A stretch of DNA of 64,000 bases, taken from contig NZ_JAGHKO010000011.1 of the NCBI RefSeq assembly GCF_017742245.1, positions 398,518 to 462,517 on the forward strand, read 5' to 3'. Numbering within the stretch: position 1 is the first letter of the stretch; each line of letters starts with the position of its first letter. Of the stretch, positions 24,607 to 34,294 are shown in pieces. A model generated the notes under the pieces. The model saw nothing but the letters and a program-made list of their open reading frames with translations. It did not search any database and was not told where the DNA came from. Made by a program: the position numbers and the translations under genes. Origin of the DNA: Niastella soli (GTDB lineage: Bacteria; Bacteroidota; Bacteroidia; Chitinophagales; Chitinophagaceae).

Positions 24607-24632
24607 AAGAATTATCACAACAATTGTTTGCC

Positions 24633-25964
24633 ATGATCCAACATCGTTTTAATGCGAGTTATATTATAGCTATATCTTTTATTTCAGCGCTGGGTGGTTA
24701 TTTGTTTGGATTCGATTTTGCTGTGATCTCCGGTGCCCTACCGTTCTTACGGACTACCTTTAGTTTAACACCTGCCTGGGAGGGCATTCTAACCGGCTCG
24801 CTGGCCCTGGGTTGTATTGTGGGTTGTTTAATTGCCGGTTCCCTCGCCGACAGGTATGGCCGCAGACCTGGTTTAATGACAGCCGCCATCATCTTTGCTT
24901 TGTCTTCAATAGGCATGGCTTTATCCGATTCCCTGAAAATTTTTATGACCATGCGTTTTGCCGCCGGTATAGGCGTGGGCATGGCTTCCATGTTAAGTCC
25001 CATGTACATTGCGGAAATCTCACCAGCAGCTGTTCGTGGTCGCAATGTGGCCATTAACCAGCTTACCATTGTAATTGGGATCCTGATCACCAACCTGGTG
25101 AATTATCTGCTGGCCGATAATGGGGCCAATGCCTGGCGATGGATGTTTGGCCTGGGCGTCGTGCCTTCTTTGTTTTTTCTGATCGGTGTGATCTGGTTGC
25201 CTGAAAGTCCACGCTGGTTGATGCAGGCGAACCAACATGTGAAAGCAAGACACATTTTAGCCAAAATTGGGAATGCCGATTATGCGGAACATACAGTAAC
25301 AGATATAAAAAGATCGTTGCAGGGGGCATCCACTGTTTCCCTGGCTGGTCTTTGGTCTCCCGCCGTACGCAGGTTTTTAATTCCGGGAATAATACTCGCT
25401 GTGTTCCAACAGTTCTGTGGCATGAATGTGGTGTTTAATTATACTTCCACCATTTTTGAATCGGTCGGCGCCAATCTCAATCAGCAATTGTTTGAAACGG
25501 TTTCTATTGGAGTGGTAAACCTGGTATTTACCGTGCTGGCTATGTGGCAGGTAGATAAAATGGGTCGCAAACCTTTGATGTTAGCGGGTGCTGCTGGTCT
25601 TTCAGTCTTACATATTGTGCTTGCTTTGTTATTGCAAAATCAGGCAGCCGCTGGTATTGTTTCTGTTTTTGTGTTGATTGCCATTTCCCTGTATGCCACT
25701 TCGCTGGCGCCCGTTACCTGGGTGTTGATCGCGGAAATATTTCCCAATCACATCAGGGCCCGGGCTACCACCGTGGCCGTCGTGTCTTTATGGGCGGCTT
25801 ATTTTGTGCTGGTATCTACCTTTCCTACACTGGTCAGTAAATTAGGCGCATATGTTCCGTTCTATATCTATGCCGGTATTTGTTTATTAGGTTTTCTGTT
25901 TATACGCTTCCGGATAACCGAAACGAAAGGGAAGACTCTGGAAGAAATAAGTAGCTATCATTAA
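24633..25964 (+). CDS. Sugar porter, major facilitator superfamily (XylE/GLUT type)
   Basis: A 443-residue, 12-helix transporter. Sugar-porter signatures are present: GGYLFGFDFAVISGALPFL in helix 1, GSLADRYGRRPGL, RFAAGIGVGMASMLSPMYIAEISPAAVRG, PESPRWLM after helix 6 and VDKMGRKP. It would import a monosaccharide by H+ symport. It follows the GH2 gene by 26 bp, so it probably takes up the sugar the GH2 releases. The TAA stop is followed directly by a GACCTGTAAGG repeat arm. Confidence 0.92.
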   Translation: MIQHRFNASYIIAISFISALGGYLFGFDFAVISGALPFLRTTFSLTPAWEGILTGSLALGCIVGCLIAGSLADRYGRRPGLMTAAIIFALSSIGMALSDSLKIFMTMRFAAGIGVGMASMLSPMYIAEISPAAVRGRNVAINQLTIVIGILITNLVNYLLADNGANAWRWMFGLGVVPSLFFLIGVIWLPESPRWLMQANQHVKARHILAKIGNADYAEHTVTDIKRSLQGASTVSLAGLWSPAVRRFLIPGIILAVFQQFCGMNVVFNYTSTIFESVGANLNQQLFETVSIGVVNLVFTVLAMWQVDKMGRKPLMLAGAAGLSVLHIVLALLLQNQAAAGIVSVFVLIAISLYATSLAPVTWVLIAEIFPNHIRARATTVAVVSLWAAYFVLVSTFPTLVSKLGAYVPFYIYAGICLLGFLFIRFRITETKGKTLEEISSYH

Positions 25965-26119
25965 GACCTGTAAGGTGCATCATTTGAGCTTGCTTTAGCT
26001 GTGGGTTGATTTGCATCCCGATTCATCGGGGTCTGTTCATCACGCTGGCCCGGCAAGTTCAAAAGTCAGACCTTACAGGTCTGCATAATATTAATTATAT
26101 AATAACACAATCAAAAATA
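25964..26119 (+). repeat. GACCTGTAAGG inverted-repeat element between MFS and DUF5107 genes
   Basis: AGACCTGTAAGG at 25964-25975 is the exact reverse complement of 26071-26082, so the gap can form a hairpin with a 12-bp base. The left arm touches the MFS stop and the right arm is about 38 bases before the next start. Related copies are at 45602-45690 and 45776-45850. This is a dispersed Bacteroidota-type repeat. Confidence 0.8.
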
Positions 26120-29100
26120 ATGTCTAGTTCAAGCGTTAAAGTGTGGCAGGAAAACGTGGCCATCCCTACCTATGGGATAGGGGCTCCCGATAAAAACCCG
26201 ATGTTCTTTGAGAAAAGGGTGTATCAGGGGAGTAGCGGTGTAGTGTATCCGCATCCCGTAATTGAAAAGATCTATGATGAAAAGCAAGATAAGGTCTACA
26301 ATGGGTTGTTCCTCGAAAACGAGTATTTGAAAATAATGGTGCTGCCTGAATTGGGTGGGCGTGTTCAAATGGCATATGATAAAATAAAGCAGCGGCATTT
26401 TATATATTACAACCAGGTAATAAAACCCGCGCTGGTGGGTTTGTGTGGTCCCTGGATCTCTGGTGGTATTGAATTCAATTGGCCACAACACCATCGCCCC
26501 AGTACTTTTGAAGCGGTTGACTGGTCAATTGAAGAACATGAAGATGGCAGTAAAACCATTTGGGTGAATGAAGTGGAGCGGATGTTCCGCACCAAAGGCA
26601 TGGCCGGTTTTACGCTGCATCCCGGTAAGGCGTATCTCGAAATAAAAGCACAATTATATAACCGTACGCCATTACCGCAAACGTTTTTATGGTGGGCCAA
26701 TCCGGCGGTAAAAGTGAATGATGATTACCAAAGCGTTTTTCCACCCGATGTAAATGCGGTGTTCGATCATGGTAAACGCGATGTGTCTACTTTTCCAATA
26801 GCAACAGGCACCTATTACAAAGTAGATTACTCACCGGGCACAGATATTTCCCGATATAAGAATATTCCGGTCCCCACTTCTTACATGGCCATCAACTCCG
26901 ATTATGATTTTGTGGGTGGTTACGAACATGATACCCAAGCCGGAGTATTGCATGTGGCCAATCACCATGTGTCGCCGGGAAAAAAACAATGGACCTGGGG
27001 GTATAGTGATTTTGGGGTGGCCTGGGACCGTAACCTTACTGATGAAGATGGTCCGTATATTGAATTGATGACCGGCGTATTTACTGATAACCAGCCCGAC
27101 TTCTCCTGGTTAATGCCTTATGAGGAAAAGACCTTTACCCAGTATTTTATGCCTTACCGCGAACTGGGACTGGTAAAGAATGCCAGCAAAGACCTGCTGG
27201 TGAATATTGAGAAATACAATGCAAGCCTGGTCATAAAATTGTTTGCTACCTCTATACAGAAGGGGCTTACGTTACAGCTGTTTAATAGCGCGGGTGAAAA
27301 AATATTGAGCGAAGTGATTGATGTGTCGCCTGAAGAGTTATATACTACTTCTATAACAGTAGAGAAAGAAACAACTGCCGGCAATGTGTTGTTTGTTCTT
27401 ACCAATGCAGCCGGTAAGGAAATCCTTCGGTATGAACCGGTGAAGAACAGAATAAATGAAATGCCGCAGCCGGCCAAAGCAGCGTTACCACCGGCAGCCG
27501 TTGCCAATAATGAACAATTGTTTCTGACCGCACAACACCTGGAACAATACCGCCATGCTACCTACAGTCCCGTGCCTTATTATGAAGAGGCCTTGCGTCG
27601 CGATGCAGGTGATTTTCGTAGTAACAATGCATTGGGTGCCTGGTACCTGCGGCGCGGACAGATTGCAAAAAGCGAACCCTATTTTAGAACAGCCATTGCT
27701 ACCGGTACGCAACGGAATCCCAACCCGTACGACAGCGAGCCCTATTATAACCTGGGTCTTTCCCTGCAATACCAGCAACGATATAAAGAAGCATATGAAG
27801 CCTTTTATAAAGCAACATGGAGCAGCGCCTGGCAAAGCAGCGCGTTTTTCTCCCTTGCACAGCTCGATCTGTTACAAGGCGATCCCGGTAATGCGGTGAA
27901 CCATGCGCAATTGTCGCTCGACCGGAATATGGGTAATTGCAAAGCCTGGGCATTGAAAGCGGCAGCTTATAATGAGCTGCAACAACGTAAACGCGCCTTG
28001 CAGGTTTGTGCAGAAGGGCTGCAACGAGATGCATTCAATCTTTCCCTGTATGTAGAACAATATAAAGCCAATGAGGCATTGGGAGATAGAGCAGCCGCAC
28101 AGCAGGCATTGGAACTGTTACAACACCATGCGCGGGGTTATGTACATAATTACATTGAATATGCATTGGATTATGCAGCGAGTGGTTTATTTGAAGACGC
28201 TATTCAATTACTACAACACTACGTTGATAATACCAGAGAGCCGGTATATCCCATGGTATGGTATTACCTGGGCTGGTTGCATTACGTAAAAAACGACCAG
28301 GAAAAAGCAGTTGGTTTCTTTACCCTGGGCGCTAACGCTGACAGCCAGACCTGTTTCCCTAACCGGCTGGAAGATATAGCCGTGCTGCAACTGGCTTCCA
28401 CCCTCAACCCCAAAGATGCCAAAGCGCCGTATTATCTGGCCAATCTGTGGTACGATAAAAGACAGTATGAAGAAGCTATAGCCCAATGGGAGTTGTCGGC
28501 CCAACGGGATGATAAATTTCCCACTGTATTCCGTAACCTGGGCATCGCTTATTTCAACAAACAACAGGATCACTCAAAGGCACTGGCCTGTTATGAAAAA
28601 GCCTTTGCATTGGATACAAGTGATGCACGCGTACTGATGGAGCTGGACCAAATGTATAAACGATTAAATAAAGACGTAGTAACACGCCTGCAGTTGCTGG
28701 AAAAACATTTATCTGTGGTAGAACAACGGGATGATCTGTACCTGGAACGGGCATCCCTGTACAACTTCGTTGGTCAATATGAAAAAGCTTATCAACTGAT
28801 CATGGACAGGCAATTTCATCCATGGGAGGGGGGCGAAGGGAAAGTATCGGCGCAATACCAGTTCAGTTTAATTGAGGTTGCAAAAAAATGCCTCCAGGCA
28901 AAGGATTATGAAAAAGCGATCTGGTTGTTACAACAGGCACAGGAGTTTCCGCATAACCTGGGAGAAGGCAAGTTGTATGGCGCGCAGGAAAATGACATCT
29001 ATTACTGGTTGGGAATGGGATATATGGGATTAGGGAATAGTGGAAAAGGGATGGAATGCTTCGCCAGGGCAACGAATGGGTTATCACAACCCAGTGCTGC

Positions 29101-29446
29101 CTTATTCTACAATGATCAACAACCCGACAAGATCTTTTACCAGGGAATGGCCTGGCAACAACTCGGTAATAAAGAGCAGGCAGCTGCCATTTTTAATAGC
29201 CTGATCGAATATGGTAGGGCACACCGGGAAGATGACATCAGGATCGATTACTTCGCTGTGTCGTTACCAGATCTGCTGATCTTTGATGTTGACCTCAATA
29301 CCCGCAATAAGATCCATTGTGATTATCTGTCTGCCCTGGGATTTTTGGGATTGGGAGATACCCTGGGCGCGAAGGCATGTTTTGAACGGGTATTGGCGAA
29401 TGATAATATGCATTTTGGTGCTAAGATCCATTTGGCGATGATATAG
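26120..29446 (+). CDS. DUF5107 plus tetratricopeptide-repeat protein (cytoplasmic)
   Basis: A 1108-residue protein from MSSSSVKVWQENVAIPTYGIG, without signal peptide. Residues about 1-390 are a DUF5107 domain, a galactose-mutarotase-like beta sandwich: YLKIMVLPELGGRVQMAYDKI, GGIEFNWPQHHRPSTF and VSPGKKQWTWGYSDFG, with several His, Glu and Asp in places suited to sugar binding. Residues about 480-1100 are a long run of TPR helices (for example NNALGAWYLRRGQIAKSEPYFRTAI; YLANLWYDKRQYEEAIAQWELSAQ). It follows GH2 and a sugar MFS, which suggests it acts on or senses the imported sugar, as an epimerase, glycosidase or scaffold. No activity can be assigned. The start upstream at 26006 would only translate the repeat. 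Confidence 0.85.
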   Translation: MSSSSVKVWQENVAIPTYGIGAPDKNPMFFEKRVYQGSSGVVYPHPVIEKIYDEKQDKVYNGLFLENEYLKIMVLPELGGRVQMAYDKIKQRHFIYYNQVIKPALVGLCGPWISGGIEFNWPQHHRPSTFEAVDWSIEEHEDGSKTIWVNEVERMFRTKGMAGFTLHPGKAYLEIKAQLYNRTPLPQTFLWWANPAVKVNDDYQSVFPPDVNAVFDHGKRDVSTFPIATGTYYKVDYSPGTDISRYKNIPVPTSYMAINSDYDFVGGYEHDTQAGVLHVANHHVSPGKKQWTWGYSDFGVAWDRNLTDEDGPYIELMTGVFTDNQPDFSWLMPYEEKTFTQYFMPYRELGLVKNASKDLLVNIEKYNASLVIKLFATSIQKGLTLQLFNSAGEKILSEVIDVSPEELYTTSITVEKETTAGNVLFVLTNAAGKEILRYEPVKNRINEMPQPAKAALPPAAVANNEQLFLTAQHLEQYRHATYSPVPYYEEALRRDAGDFRSNNALGAWYLRRGQIAKSEPYFRTAIATGTQRNPNPYDSEPYYNLGLSLQYQQRYKEAYEAFYKATWSSAWQSSAFFSLAQLDLLQGDPGNAVNHAQLSLDRNMGNCKAWALKAAAYNELQQRKRALQVCAEGLQRDAFNLSLYVEQYKANEALGDRAAAQQALELLQHHARGYVHNYIEYALDYAASGLFEDAIQLLQHYVDNTREPVYPMVWYYLGWLHYVKNDQEKAVGFFTLGANADSQTCFPNRLEDIAVLQLASTLNPKDAKAPYYLANLWYDKRQYEEAIAQWELSAQRDDKFPTVFRNLGIAYFNKQQDHSKALACYEKAFALDTSDARVLMELDQMYKRLNKDVVTRLQLLEKHLSVVEQRDDLYLERASLYNFVGQYEKAYQLIMDRQFHPWEGGEGKVSAQYQFSLIEVAKKCLQAKDYEKAIWLLQQAQEFPHNLGEGKLYGAQENDIYYWLGMGYMGLGNSGKGMECFARATNGLSQPSAALFYNDQQPDKIFYQGMAWQQLGNKEQAAAIFNSLIEYGRAHREDDIRIDYFAVSLPDLLIFDVDLNTRNKIHCDYLSALGFLGLGDTLGAKACFERVLANDNMHFGAKIHLAMI

Positions 29447-29447
29447 A

Positions 29448-29512
29448 GGTGGGTCGCCTTTCAAAGGCGGCTCACCTTGAAAGGGTGAGCCGCTCTTTAA
29501 GAGCGACCCACC
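29448..29512. terminator. Four-way-junction palindrome between convergent genes
   Basis: An outer stem GGTGGGT (29448-29454) pairs with ACCCACC (29506-29512). Inside it are three perfect hairpins: CGCCTTT/AAAGGCG (29455-29469), GGCTCACC/GGTGAGCC (29469-29491) and CGCTCTT/AAGAGCG (29491-29505). The structure is symmetrical on both strands and sits between the convergent DUF5107-TPR and SNF2 genes, so it probably ends transcription from both sides, although there is no T-run. Confidence 0.7.
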
Positions 29513-29521
29513 CTTGGGCTT

Positions 29522-32386
29522 TTAACTAAAGAGGTACTTAATATCATCTTCTGTCAATGACTTAACAAACCCTTCGTCTTCAGAGATCAATTCCTCGGCC
29601 AGTTGTTTTTTATGCTGTTGCAGCGAAATGATCTTTTCCTCGATGGTGTCTTTGCAGATCATCTTGTAAGCAAAGACATTCTTGGTTTGTCCAATACGAT
29701 GAGTACGGTCAATGGCCTGTTGTTGTACCGCAGTATTCCACCAGGGATCGAACAGGATCACATAGCTGGCGGCGGTAAGGTTCAAACCAGCATTACCTGC
29801 TTTTAAGCTGATCAAAAATACATTGGTAGTATTGTTGGGGTCCTGGAACTGATTGACCAGGTCCTGCCGTTTTTCAGGCGGCGTTGATCCGTCAAGGTGA
29901 TAATAGGCTATCCCTTGCTCGCGGCAGTTTTCAGCCAGCAGGTTCAGCATACTGGTAAATTGGGAGAACACCAGCACTTTATGATCTTTCAGGTTGTTTT
30001 GCAATTCATTCATCAGCAGATCGGTCTTTACCGAGTCGTTGCAGGTTTGTTCTTCGCTGGGCAACAACAACGGTGAGTTACAGATCTGACGCAGCTTTAA
30101 CATGCCTTGTAAAACTGCCAGCTTGCTTTTATTAAGCCCTTCCTGCTCAATGTTCAGGAATACGCTTTGGCGAATGCTGTCCTTTATTTCGTCGTACAAA
30201 CGTTTTTGGGCCATGCTCATTTCGCACCACATTACCATTTCGGTCTTGGCTGGCAGATCGCCGGCTACCTGTTCCTTGGTCCTGCGCAAAACGAATGGCG
30301 CCGTGATCCGTTGCAGGGTTTTGATCTTATCGGTATCGCGGCGGTGATCGATGGCATCGGCATATTCACGTCTGAAAAATTCCCTGCTGCCAAAGATGCC
30401 AGGTAACAGGAAGTTCAATTGTGCATACAGATCAAAGGTATTATTCATGACCGGGGTACCGCTCAGTGCAACACGGAAACCGGATTGTAGTCTTTCCACT
30501 GCCTTTGTGATCTGTGCTGCCGGGTTTTTGATATTATGGCTTTCATCCAGCACGACGGTGCCGAAGTTGATCGTGCACATTTCCTCAATATCCTGGCGCA
30601 CGGTACCATAACTGGTAATGATCACCTGGAAATCGCCCATGGCTGCCTCCTGCACCGCGCGGTTGGCGCCATGATAGATCAGCACCTTCACATGCGGGGC
30701 AAATTTTTGCAACTCCTGCGACCAGTTATAAATAAGCGAGGAAGGACAAACGATCAGGTGACGCTGGGTAGCTTTTTCATGCAGCTGATGGGTTAACACA
30801 CTGATCGTTTGCAGTGTTTTACCTAACCCCATATCATCTGCCAGACACGCGCCTGCGCCTGCTTCGGCCAGCAGCAACATCCATTCAAATCCTTTCTGCT
30901 GATAGGGGCGCAGTTTTGCATTGATCACAGCAGGTACTTCATATACCGTTTCACCATCCTTTTGCCACAATTGCCATTTTTCCAGCCAGCTATTGTGTAA
31001 CGTAGGTTTCAAAACAGAGGAGCCATCGGCTGCTTCTTCTTCGCTAAATGCCAGCCAGCGGGGAACCTGTATTTCCTTTCCGGAAATTTTTCCATGGCGA
31101 ATGATGGTGCCATAGGTTTGCAACCACTCATCGTTTAAAATGCCCAGCGAACCATCCTGTAAAAGGATAGCGCGTTGTCCGGCCTGTACGATCTTTTGCA
31201 CTTCCACCAACGATACTTCTTCTTCGCCAAATGAAATGATCATCTGGAGAACCAGCGCGTCGGTCACTTCAGTTTTTATGGTAACGTCTGCCTGGATCTT
31301 ATGCTGTGAATACCGGAAATGTTGCAGCATATCCATCCCAATTACCTGGATGTTCAGATCGAGCAGTTTGTGATATACTTTCAGGAACCATTGTTTTTTC
31401 TGGGCCTCTTCAAAGGACAGGTAATAGTATCCGTTCAGCTGTTTGCCAAAATTAGGGTGCAGGTCTTCCAGCAATTGCCACAGCGCTTTTTCATCCTGCT
31501 GATTGCGATAGATAGCATATGACTGGCCATTACGGGTTATGTCATAGGTCTCTTTCCAGGGGCCTTCAATGATAAATCCATCGTAATCCCATTGTGGCGT
31601 TAACACCAGGAACGACTGGCTGATCTCACTCAGCATAACCCGGTTCACCGGGGTAATGCGTAACTCATTTTTCTCGAACAGATTATTGCGATTAACCGGA
31701 TAATCTGTTTCCAGTTTGGCCAGGATGTTCTCTCCCAGTTCAGCGGGCTGATGGCTGTATTGTTGTGGATCGTTTTCCTTCAGCCATTCCAGCGTTTGAT
31801 AATCTTTAAAAGAAAGAATAAAGTATTCGTTTCCGCTCAATAACAGGAACTGGAAACGACTGAACTCACCCAGTGTATAGGGCGTTCCGTTTATGGAGAT
31901 AATAGTATTTAACTGAAGACCGGTCCCGTTTTTCACCACCTCGAATTCCAGTTTCGGTTTAAAGGTGCTGAAGCTGCCCGGCGCTGTTTTAAAACTTCCT
32001 TTTTCACCGGGTATTTTGTGATACCATTTTACCAGGGCGGCAAATGGTTTCATTCTTTCCAGATGTTCGTGCAACCGGCGGCTAATGGCAGATTTGGAAT
32101 ATACCTCATAAGAAACACCCGCGCGTTGCAGCGTGAACTTTTTCTGAACATCCTCTTTCATGAGGGTAATCTTCTCTTTTCCGAAGATCAGCAGCACGTC
32201 TTTCACTTCTTTGGGAAGCTTGGGGAAGTTCTTGTTTAATTCGGAACTGTTCAACTCACTGTTTACATATTTGGGAACACCCTTTTCTTTGGTGATCTGT
32301 AAACATTCCATCAGGTTATGATCTGACAATAAACGATGAGGCTGAAACAATAACACATTTTTCTGATCGCTTTTTGTAGATATCAT
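29522..32386 (-). CDS. SNF2-family DNA-dependent ATPase/helicase
   Basis: A 954-residue protein. An N-terminal region of about 470 residues with no clear match precedes the SNF2 ATPase core: Walker A DDMGLGKTLQT (around residue 520), DESHNIKN (DExx box), SGTPVMNN, and the C-terminal helicase half with VFSQFTSMLNLL, LDGSTPPEKRQ, LISLKAGNAGLNLTAA, DPWWNTAVQQQAIDRTHRIGQ. Bacterial RapA/SNF2 proteins remodel RNA polymerase or DNA-protein complexes; this one lacks the RapA N-terminal Tudor arrangement. It is not next to a restriction or defence gene here, so no defence role is claimed. Confidence 0.92.
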   Translation of the reverse strand: MISTKSDQKNVLLFQPHRLLSDHNLMECLQITKEKGVPKYVNSELNSSELNKNFPKLPKEVKDVLLIFGKEKITLMKEDVQKKFTLQRAGVSYEVYSKSAISRRLHEHLERMKPFAALVKWYHKIPGEKGSFKTAPGSFSTFKPKLEFEVVKNGTGLQLNTIISINGTPYTLGEFSRFQFLLLSGNEYFILSFKDYQTLEWLKENDPQQYSHQPAELGENILAKLETDYPVNRNNLFEKNELRITPVNRVMLSEISQSFLVLTPQWDYDGFIIEGPWKETYDITRNGQSYAIYRNQQDEKALWQLLEDLHPNFGKQLNGYYYLSFEEAQKKQWFLKVYHKLLDLNIQVIGMDMLQHFRYSQHKIQADVTIKTEVTDALVLQMIISFGEEEVSLVEVQKIVQAGQRAILLQDGSLGILNDEWLQTYGTIIRHGKISGKEIQVPRWLAFSEEEAADGSSVLKPTLHNSWLEKWQLWQKDGETVYEVPAVINAKLRPYQQKGFEWMLLLAEAGAGACLADDMGLGKTLQTISVLTHQLHEKATQRHLIVCPSSLIYNWSQELQKFAPHVKVLIYHGANRAVQEAAMGDFQVIITSYGTVRQDIEEMCTINFGTVVLDESHNIKNPAAQITKAVERLQSGFRVALSGTPVMNNTFDLYAQLNFLLPGIFGSREFFRREYADAIDHRRDTDKIKTLQRITAPFVLRRTKEQVAGDLPAKTEMVMWCEMSMAQKRLYDEIKDSIRQSVFLNIEQEGLNKSKLAVLQGMLKLRQICNSPLLLPSEEQTCNDSVKTDLLMNELQNNLKDHKVLVFSQFTSMLNLLAENCREQGIAYYHLDGSTPPEKRQDLVNQFQDPNNTTNVFLISLKAGNAGLNLTAASYVILFDPWWNTAVQQQAIDRTHRIGQTKNVFAYKMICKDTIEEKIISLQQHKKQLAEELISEDEGFVKSLTEDDIKYLFS

Positions 32387-32542
32387 TTGCGCTAAATTAC
32401 ATTATAGGGTAATTGGCAAAAATAGGGGCGTAGGGGCATTTGTGCACAACAGTTTTTGCACAATTTGTGGATAGAAAAGCAGTATGACATTTAGTCGGAA
32501 TTACGTGCTAAATACGCTAACTTAAATTCCAAAACGACTGCT

Positions 32543-33961
32543 ATGCAAGTTTCTTTCGATACCAGGACTACTGCACAAACTGGCAGTTCCTCATCGGCTG
32601 CTAATTTATTCGGCATTTCATTGATCGCGGCCCTTGCCGGTTTTATTTTTGGGTTCGATACGGTAGTGATATCCGGGGCCAATTTGCCTATTAAAGAATT
32701 ATGGCATACTACGCCCTGGTTTCACGGTTTTTTCATTATGTCCATGGCTTTGTGGGGTACTGTAGCCGGGGCGTTGCTGGGTGGCTGGCCCACCCAAAAA
32801 TATGGGCGCAAAAAGGTGTTGTTGTGGATAGGCATTTTCTTCAGTATCTCGGCCCTGGGTTCGGCACTGGCGAATGATCCGTACGTGTTTTCTTTTTTCC
32901 GTTTTATCGGTGGTTTGGGCATTGGGGTTTCTTCAGTGGCAGCACCTACGTATGTGTCGGAGATCTCCACGCCTTCGACAAGAGGACGGCTCGTAGCCAT
33001 GTATCAGTTTAATATTGTATTTGGCATCCTGGTGGCATTCCTTTCCAATTATTTTTTACAGGGTGTGGGCGGTAATAACGACTGGCGTTGGATGTTGGGC
33101 GTTATGGCCATCCCTTCCCTTATCTATACCTTGATGGTATTAAGTATTCCTGAAAGCCCGCGCTGGCTGGTAGCCGTAAAGCGGGATACCAATACTGCCA
33201 GAAATGTAATGGCACGGTTGGGCATGAACAACATCGATGAAGAAATAGCCCTGATCACAGCCAGCGTGCAACATGAATCGGGTGGAACGAATGCCGATCG
33301 TAACAGTCGTCGCTTTTTCAGCAGAAAGTATTCAGCCATTCTTTGGCTGGCGTTTATGGTCGCCTTTTTTAACCAGTGGTCGGGGATCAATTTTATTTTA
33401 TACTATGCGCCGGAGATCCTGAGCCGGGCCGGCCTGGCAGCCCGGGAATCTTTATTCAACTCTATTGCTATTGGCGGCACTAATCTGCTTTTCACTTTTT
33501 TGGGTCTGTACCTGATTGACAGACTGGGAAGAAAAACGTTGCTGATCATTGGTTCTGTAGGATATATTGTGAGTCTGGCCATGGTAGCCTGGTGCTTTTA
33601 TGCACAAGCCAGCGCCGGCATGTTGATGGTGTTTTTGTTATTGTTCATTGCAGCACATGCCATAGGACAGGGTGCGGTGATCTGGGTGTTCATATCTGAA
33701 ATATTTCCCAATAAAGTACGGGCAATGGGACAATCGTTTGGTGCCAGTGTGCATTGGGTATTTGCAGCATTAATTACGCTTATAACGCCTGTATTCCTGG
33801 ATGAAAAGGATGGGATCTTCAAAGATAATCCCTGGCCCATCTTTGCCTTTTTTGCATTTATGATGGCGTTGCAATTGATCTGGGTGCTGAGCAAGGTGCC
33901 GGAGACGAAGGGCGTGTCGTTGGAGGAGCTGGAGCGGAAGCTGGTTAAGGAAGGGCAATAG
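32543..33961 (+). CDS. Sugar porter, major facilitator superfamily
   Basis: A 472-residue 12-helix sugar transporter with the same signatures as the first MFS: GFIFGFDTVVISGANLPI, GWPTQKYGRKKVL, RFIGGLGIGVSSVAAPTYVSEISTPSTRGRL, PESPRWLV, DRLGRKTLL, and the C-terminal PETKGVSLEELE. It probably imports a hexose or pentose by proton symport. It stands 330 bp upstream of the ECF sigma gene of the utilisation locus, so it may serve that locus. The last codons (KEGQ, TAG) fall in the GGGCAATAGG repeat word. Confidence 0.92.
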   Translation: MQVSFDTRTTAQTGSSSSAANLFGISLIAALAGFIFGFDTVVISGANLPIKELWHTTPWFHGFFIMSMALWGTVAGALLGGWPTQKYGRKKVLLWIGIFFSISALGSALANDPYVFSFFRFIGGLGIGVSSVAAPTYVSEISTPSTRGRLVAMYQFNIVFGILVAFLSNYFLQGVGGNNDWRWMLGVMAIPSLIYTLMVLSIPESPRWLVAVKRDTNTARNVMARLGMNNIDEEIALITASVQHESGGTNADRNSRRFFSRKYSAILWLAFMVAFFNQWSGINFILYYAPEILSRAGLAARESLFNSIAIGGTNLLFTFLGLYLIDRLGRKTLLIIGSVGYIVSLAMVAWCFYAQASAGMLMVFLLLFIAAHAIGQGAVIWVFISEIFPNKVRAMGQSFGASVHWVFAALITLITPVFLDEKDGIFKDNPWPIFAFFAFMMALQLIWVLSKVPETKGVSLEELERKLVKEGQ

Positions 33962-34200
33962 GCATTGGCATTGGGCAAGGGGCAACCAGGTAAATAGAGG
34001 GTTGCCCTTTACAAGGTGCCGGTTATTTAGTTATTAGGTTGTTAGGTTCTTGAGTTGGTAAGTTATTAAGTTAGTAAGTTATCGCGAGTCATAACCCAAT
34101 AACCCAATAACCCAATAACCCAATAACCCAATAACCCAATAACCCAATAACCCAATAACTAAAGAACTTAAAAACTTGTATTCCTGATCAACTTAAATTT
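33952..34200 (+). repeat. Paralogous composite repeat with 8 copies of AACCCAAT
   Basis: It starts in the last codons of the MFS with GGGCAATAGG words, then the GTTGCCCTTTACAAGGTGCC core and GGTTATTTAGTTATTAGG stretch shared with 12590-12660. A TCGCGA centre is at 34082-34087, followed by eight perfect AACCCAAT units (34093-34156) and reversed AACTAAAGAACTTAA words. The sense half follows the MFS stop and the antisense half precedes the sigma gene. The unit count differs from the 11 copies at 12691. Confidence 0.9.
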
Positions 34201-34221
34201 TCTCCCCTCTGCCTTTATTCA

Positions 34222-34235
34222 TGCAACCGTTTGCG
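34222..34235. promoter_or_regulatory. LacI-type operator candidate upstream of the ECF sigma gene
   Basis: TGCAACCGTTTGCG fits the LacI/GalR operator pattern TGnAAnCGnTTnCA at nine of ten fixed positions. It lies 60 bases before the sigma start. A second candidate is at 36525-36538 before susC. No LacI-family gene is in the window; binding is inferred. Confidence 0.45.
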
Positions 34236-34294
34236 TGAAAATTATGATTTTCCATAGGGAATTAATAGCTTTAAGCAGCATTTGCTAGGCTCTT

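Noticed and set aside
29522-32386. SNF2 helicase as part of a DISARM-type or other defence island
   Set aside because: No methylase, nuclease or other defence gene lies next to it; neighbours are sugar genes.
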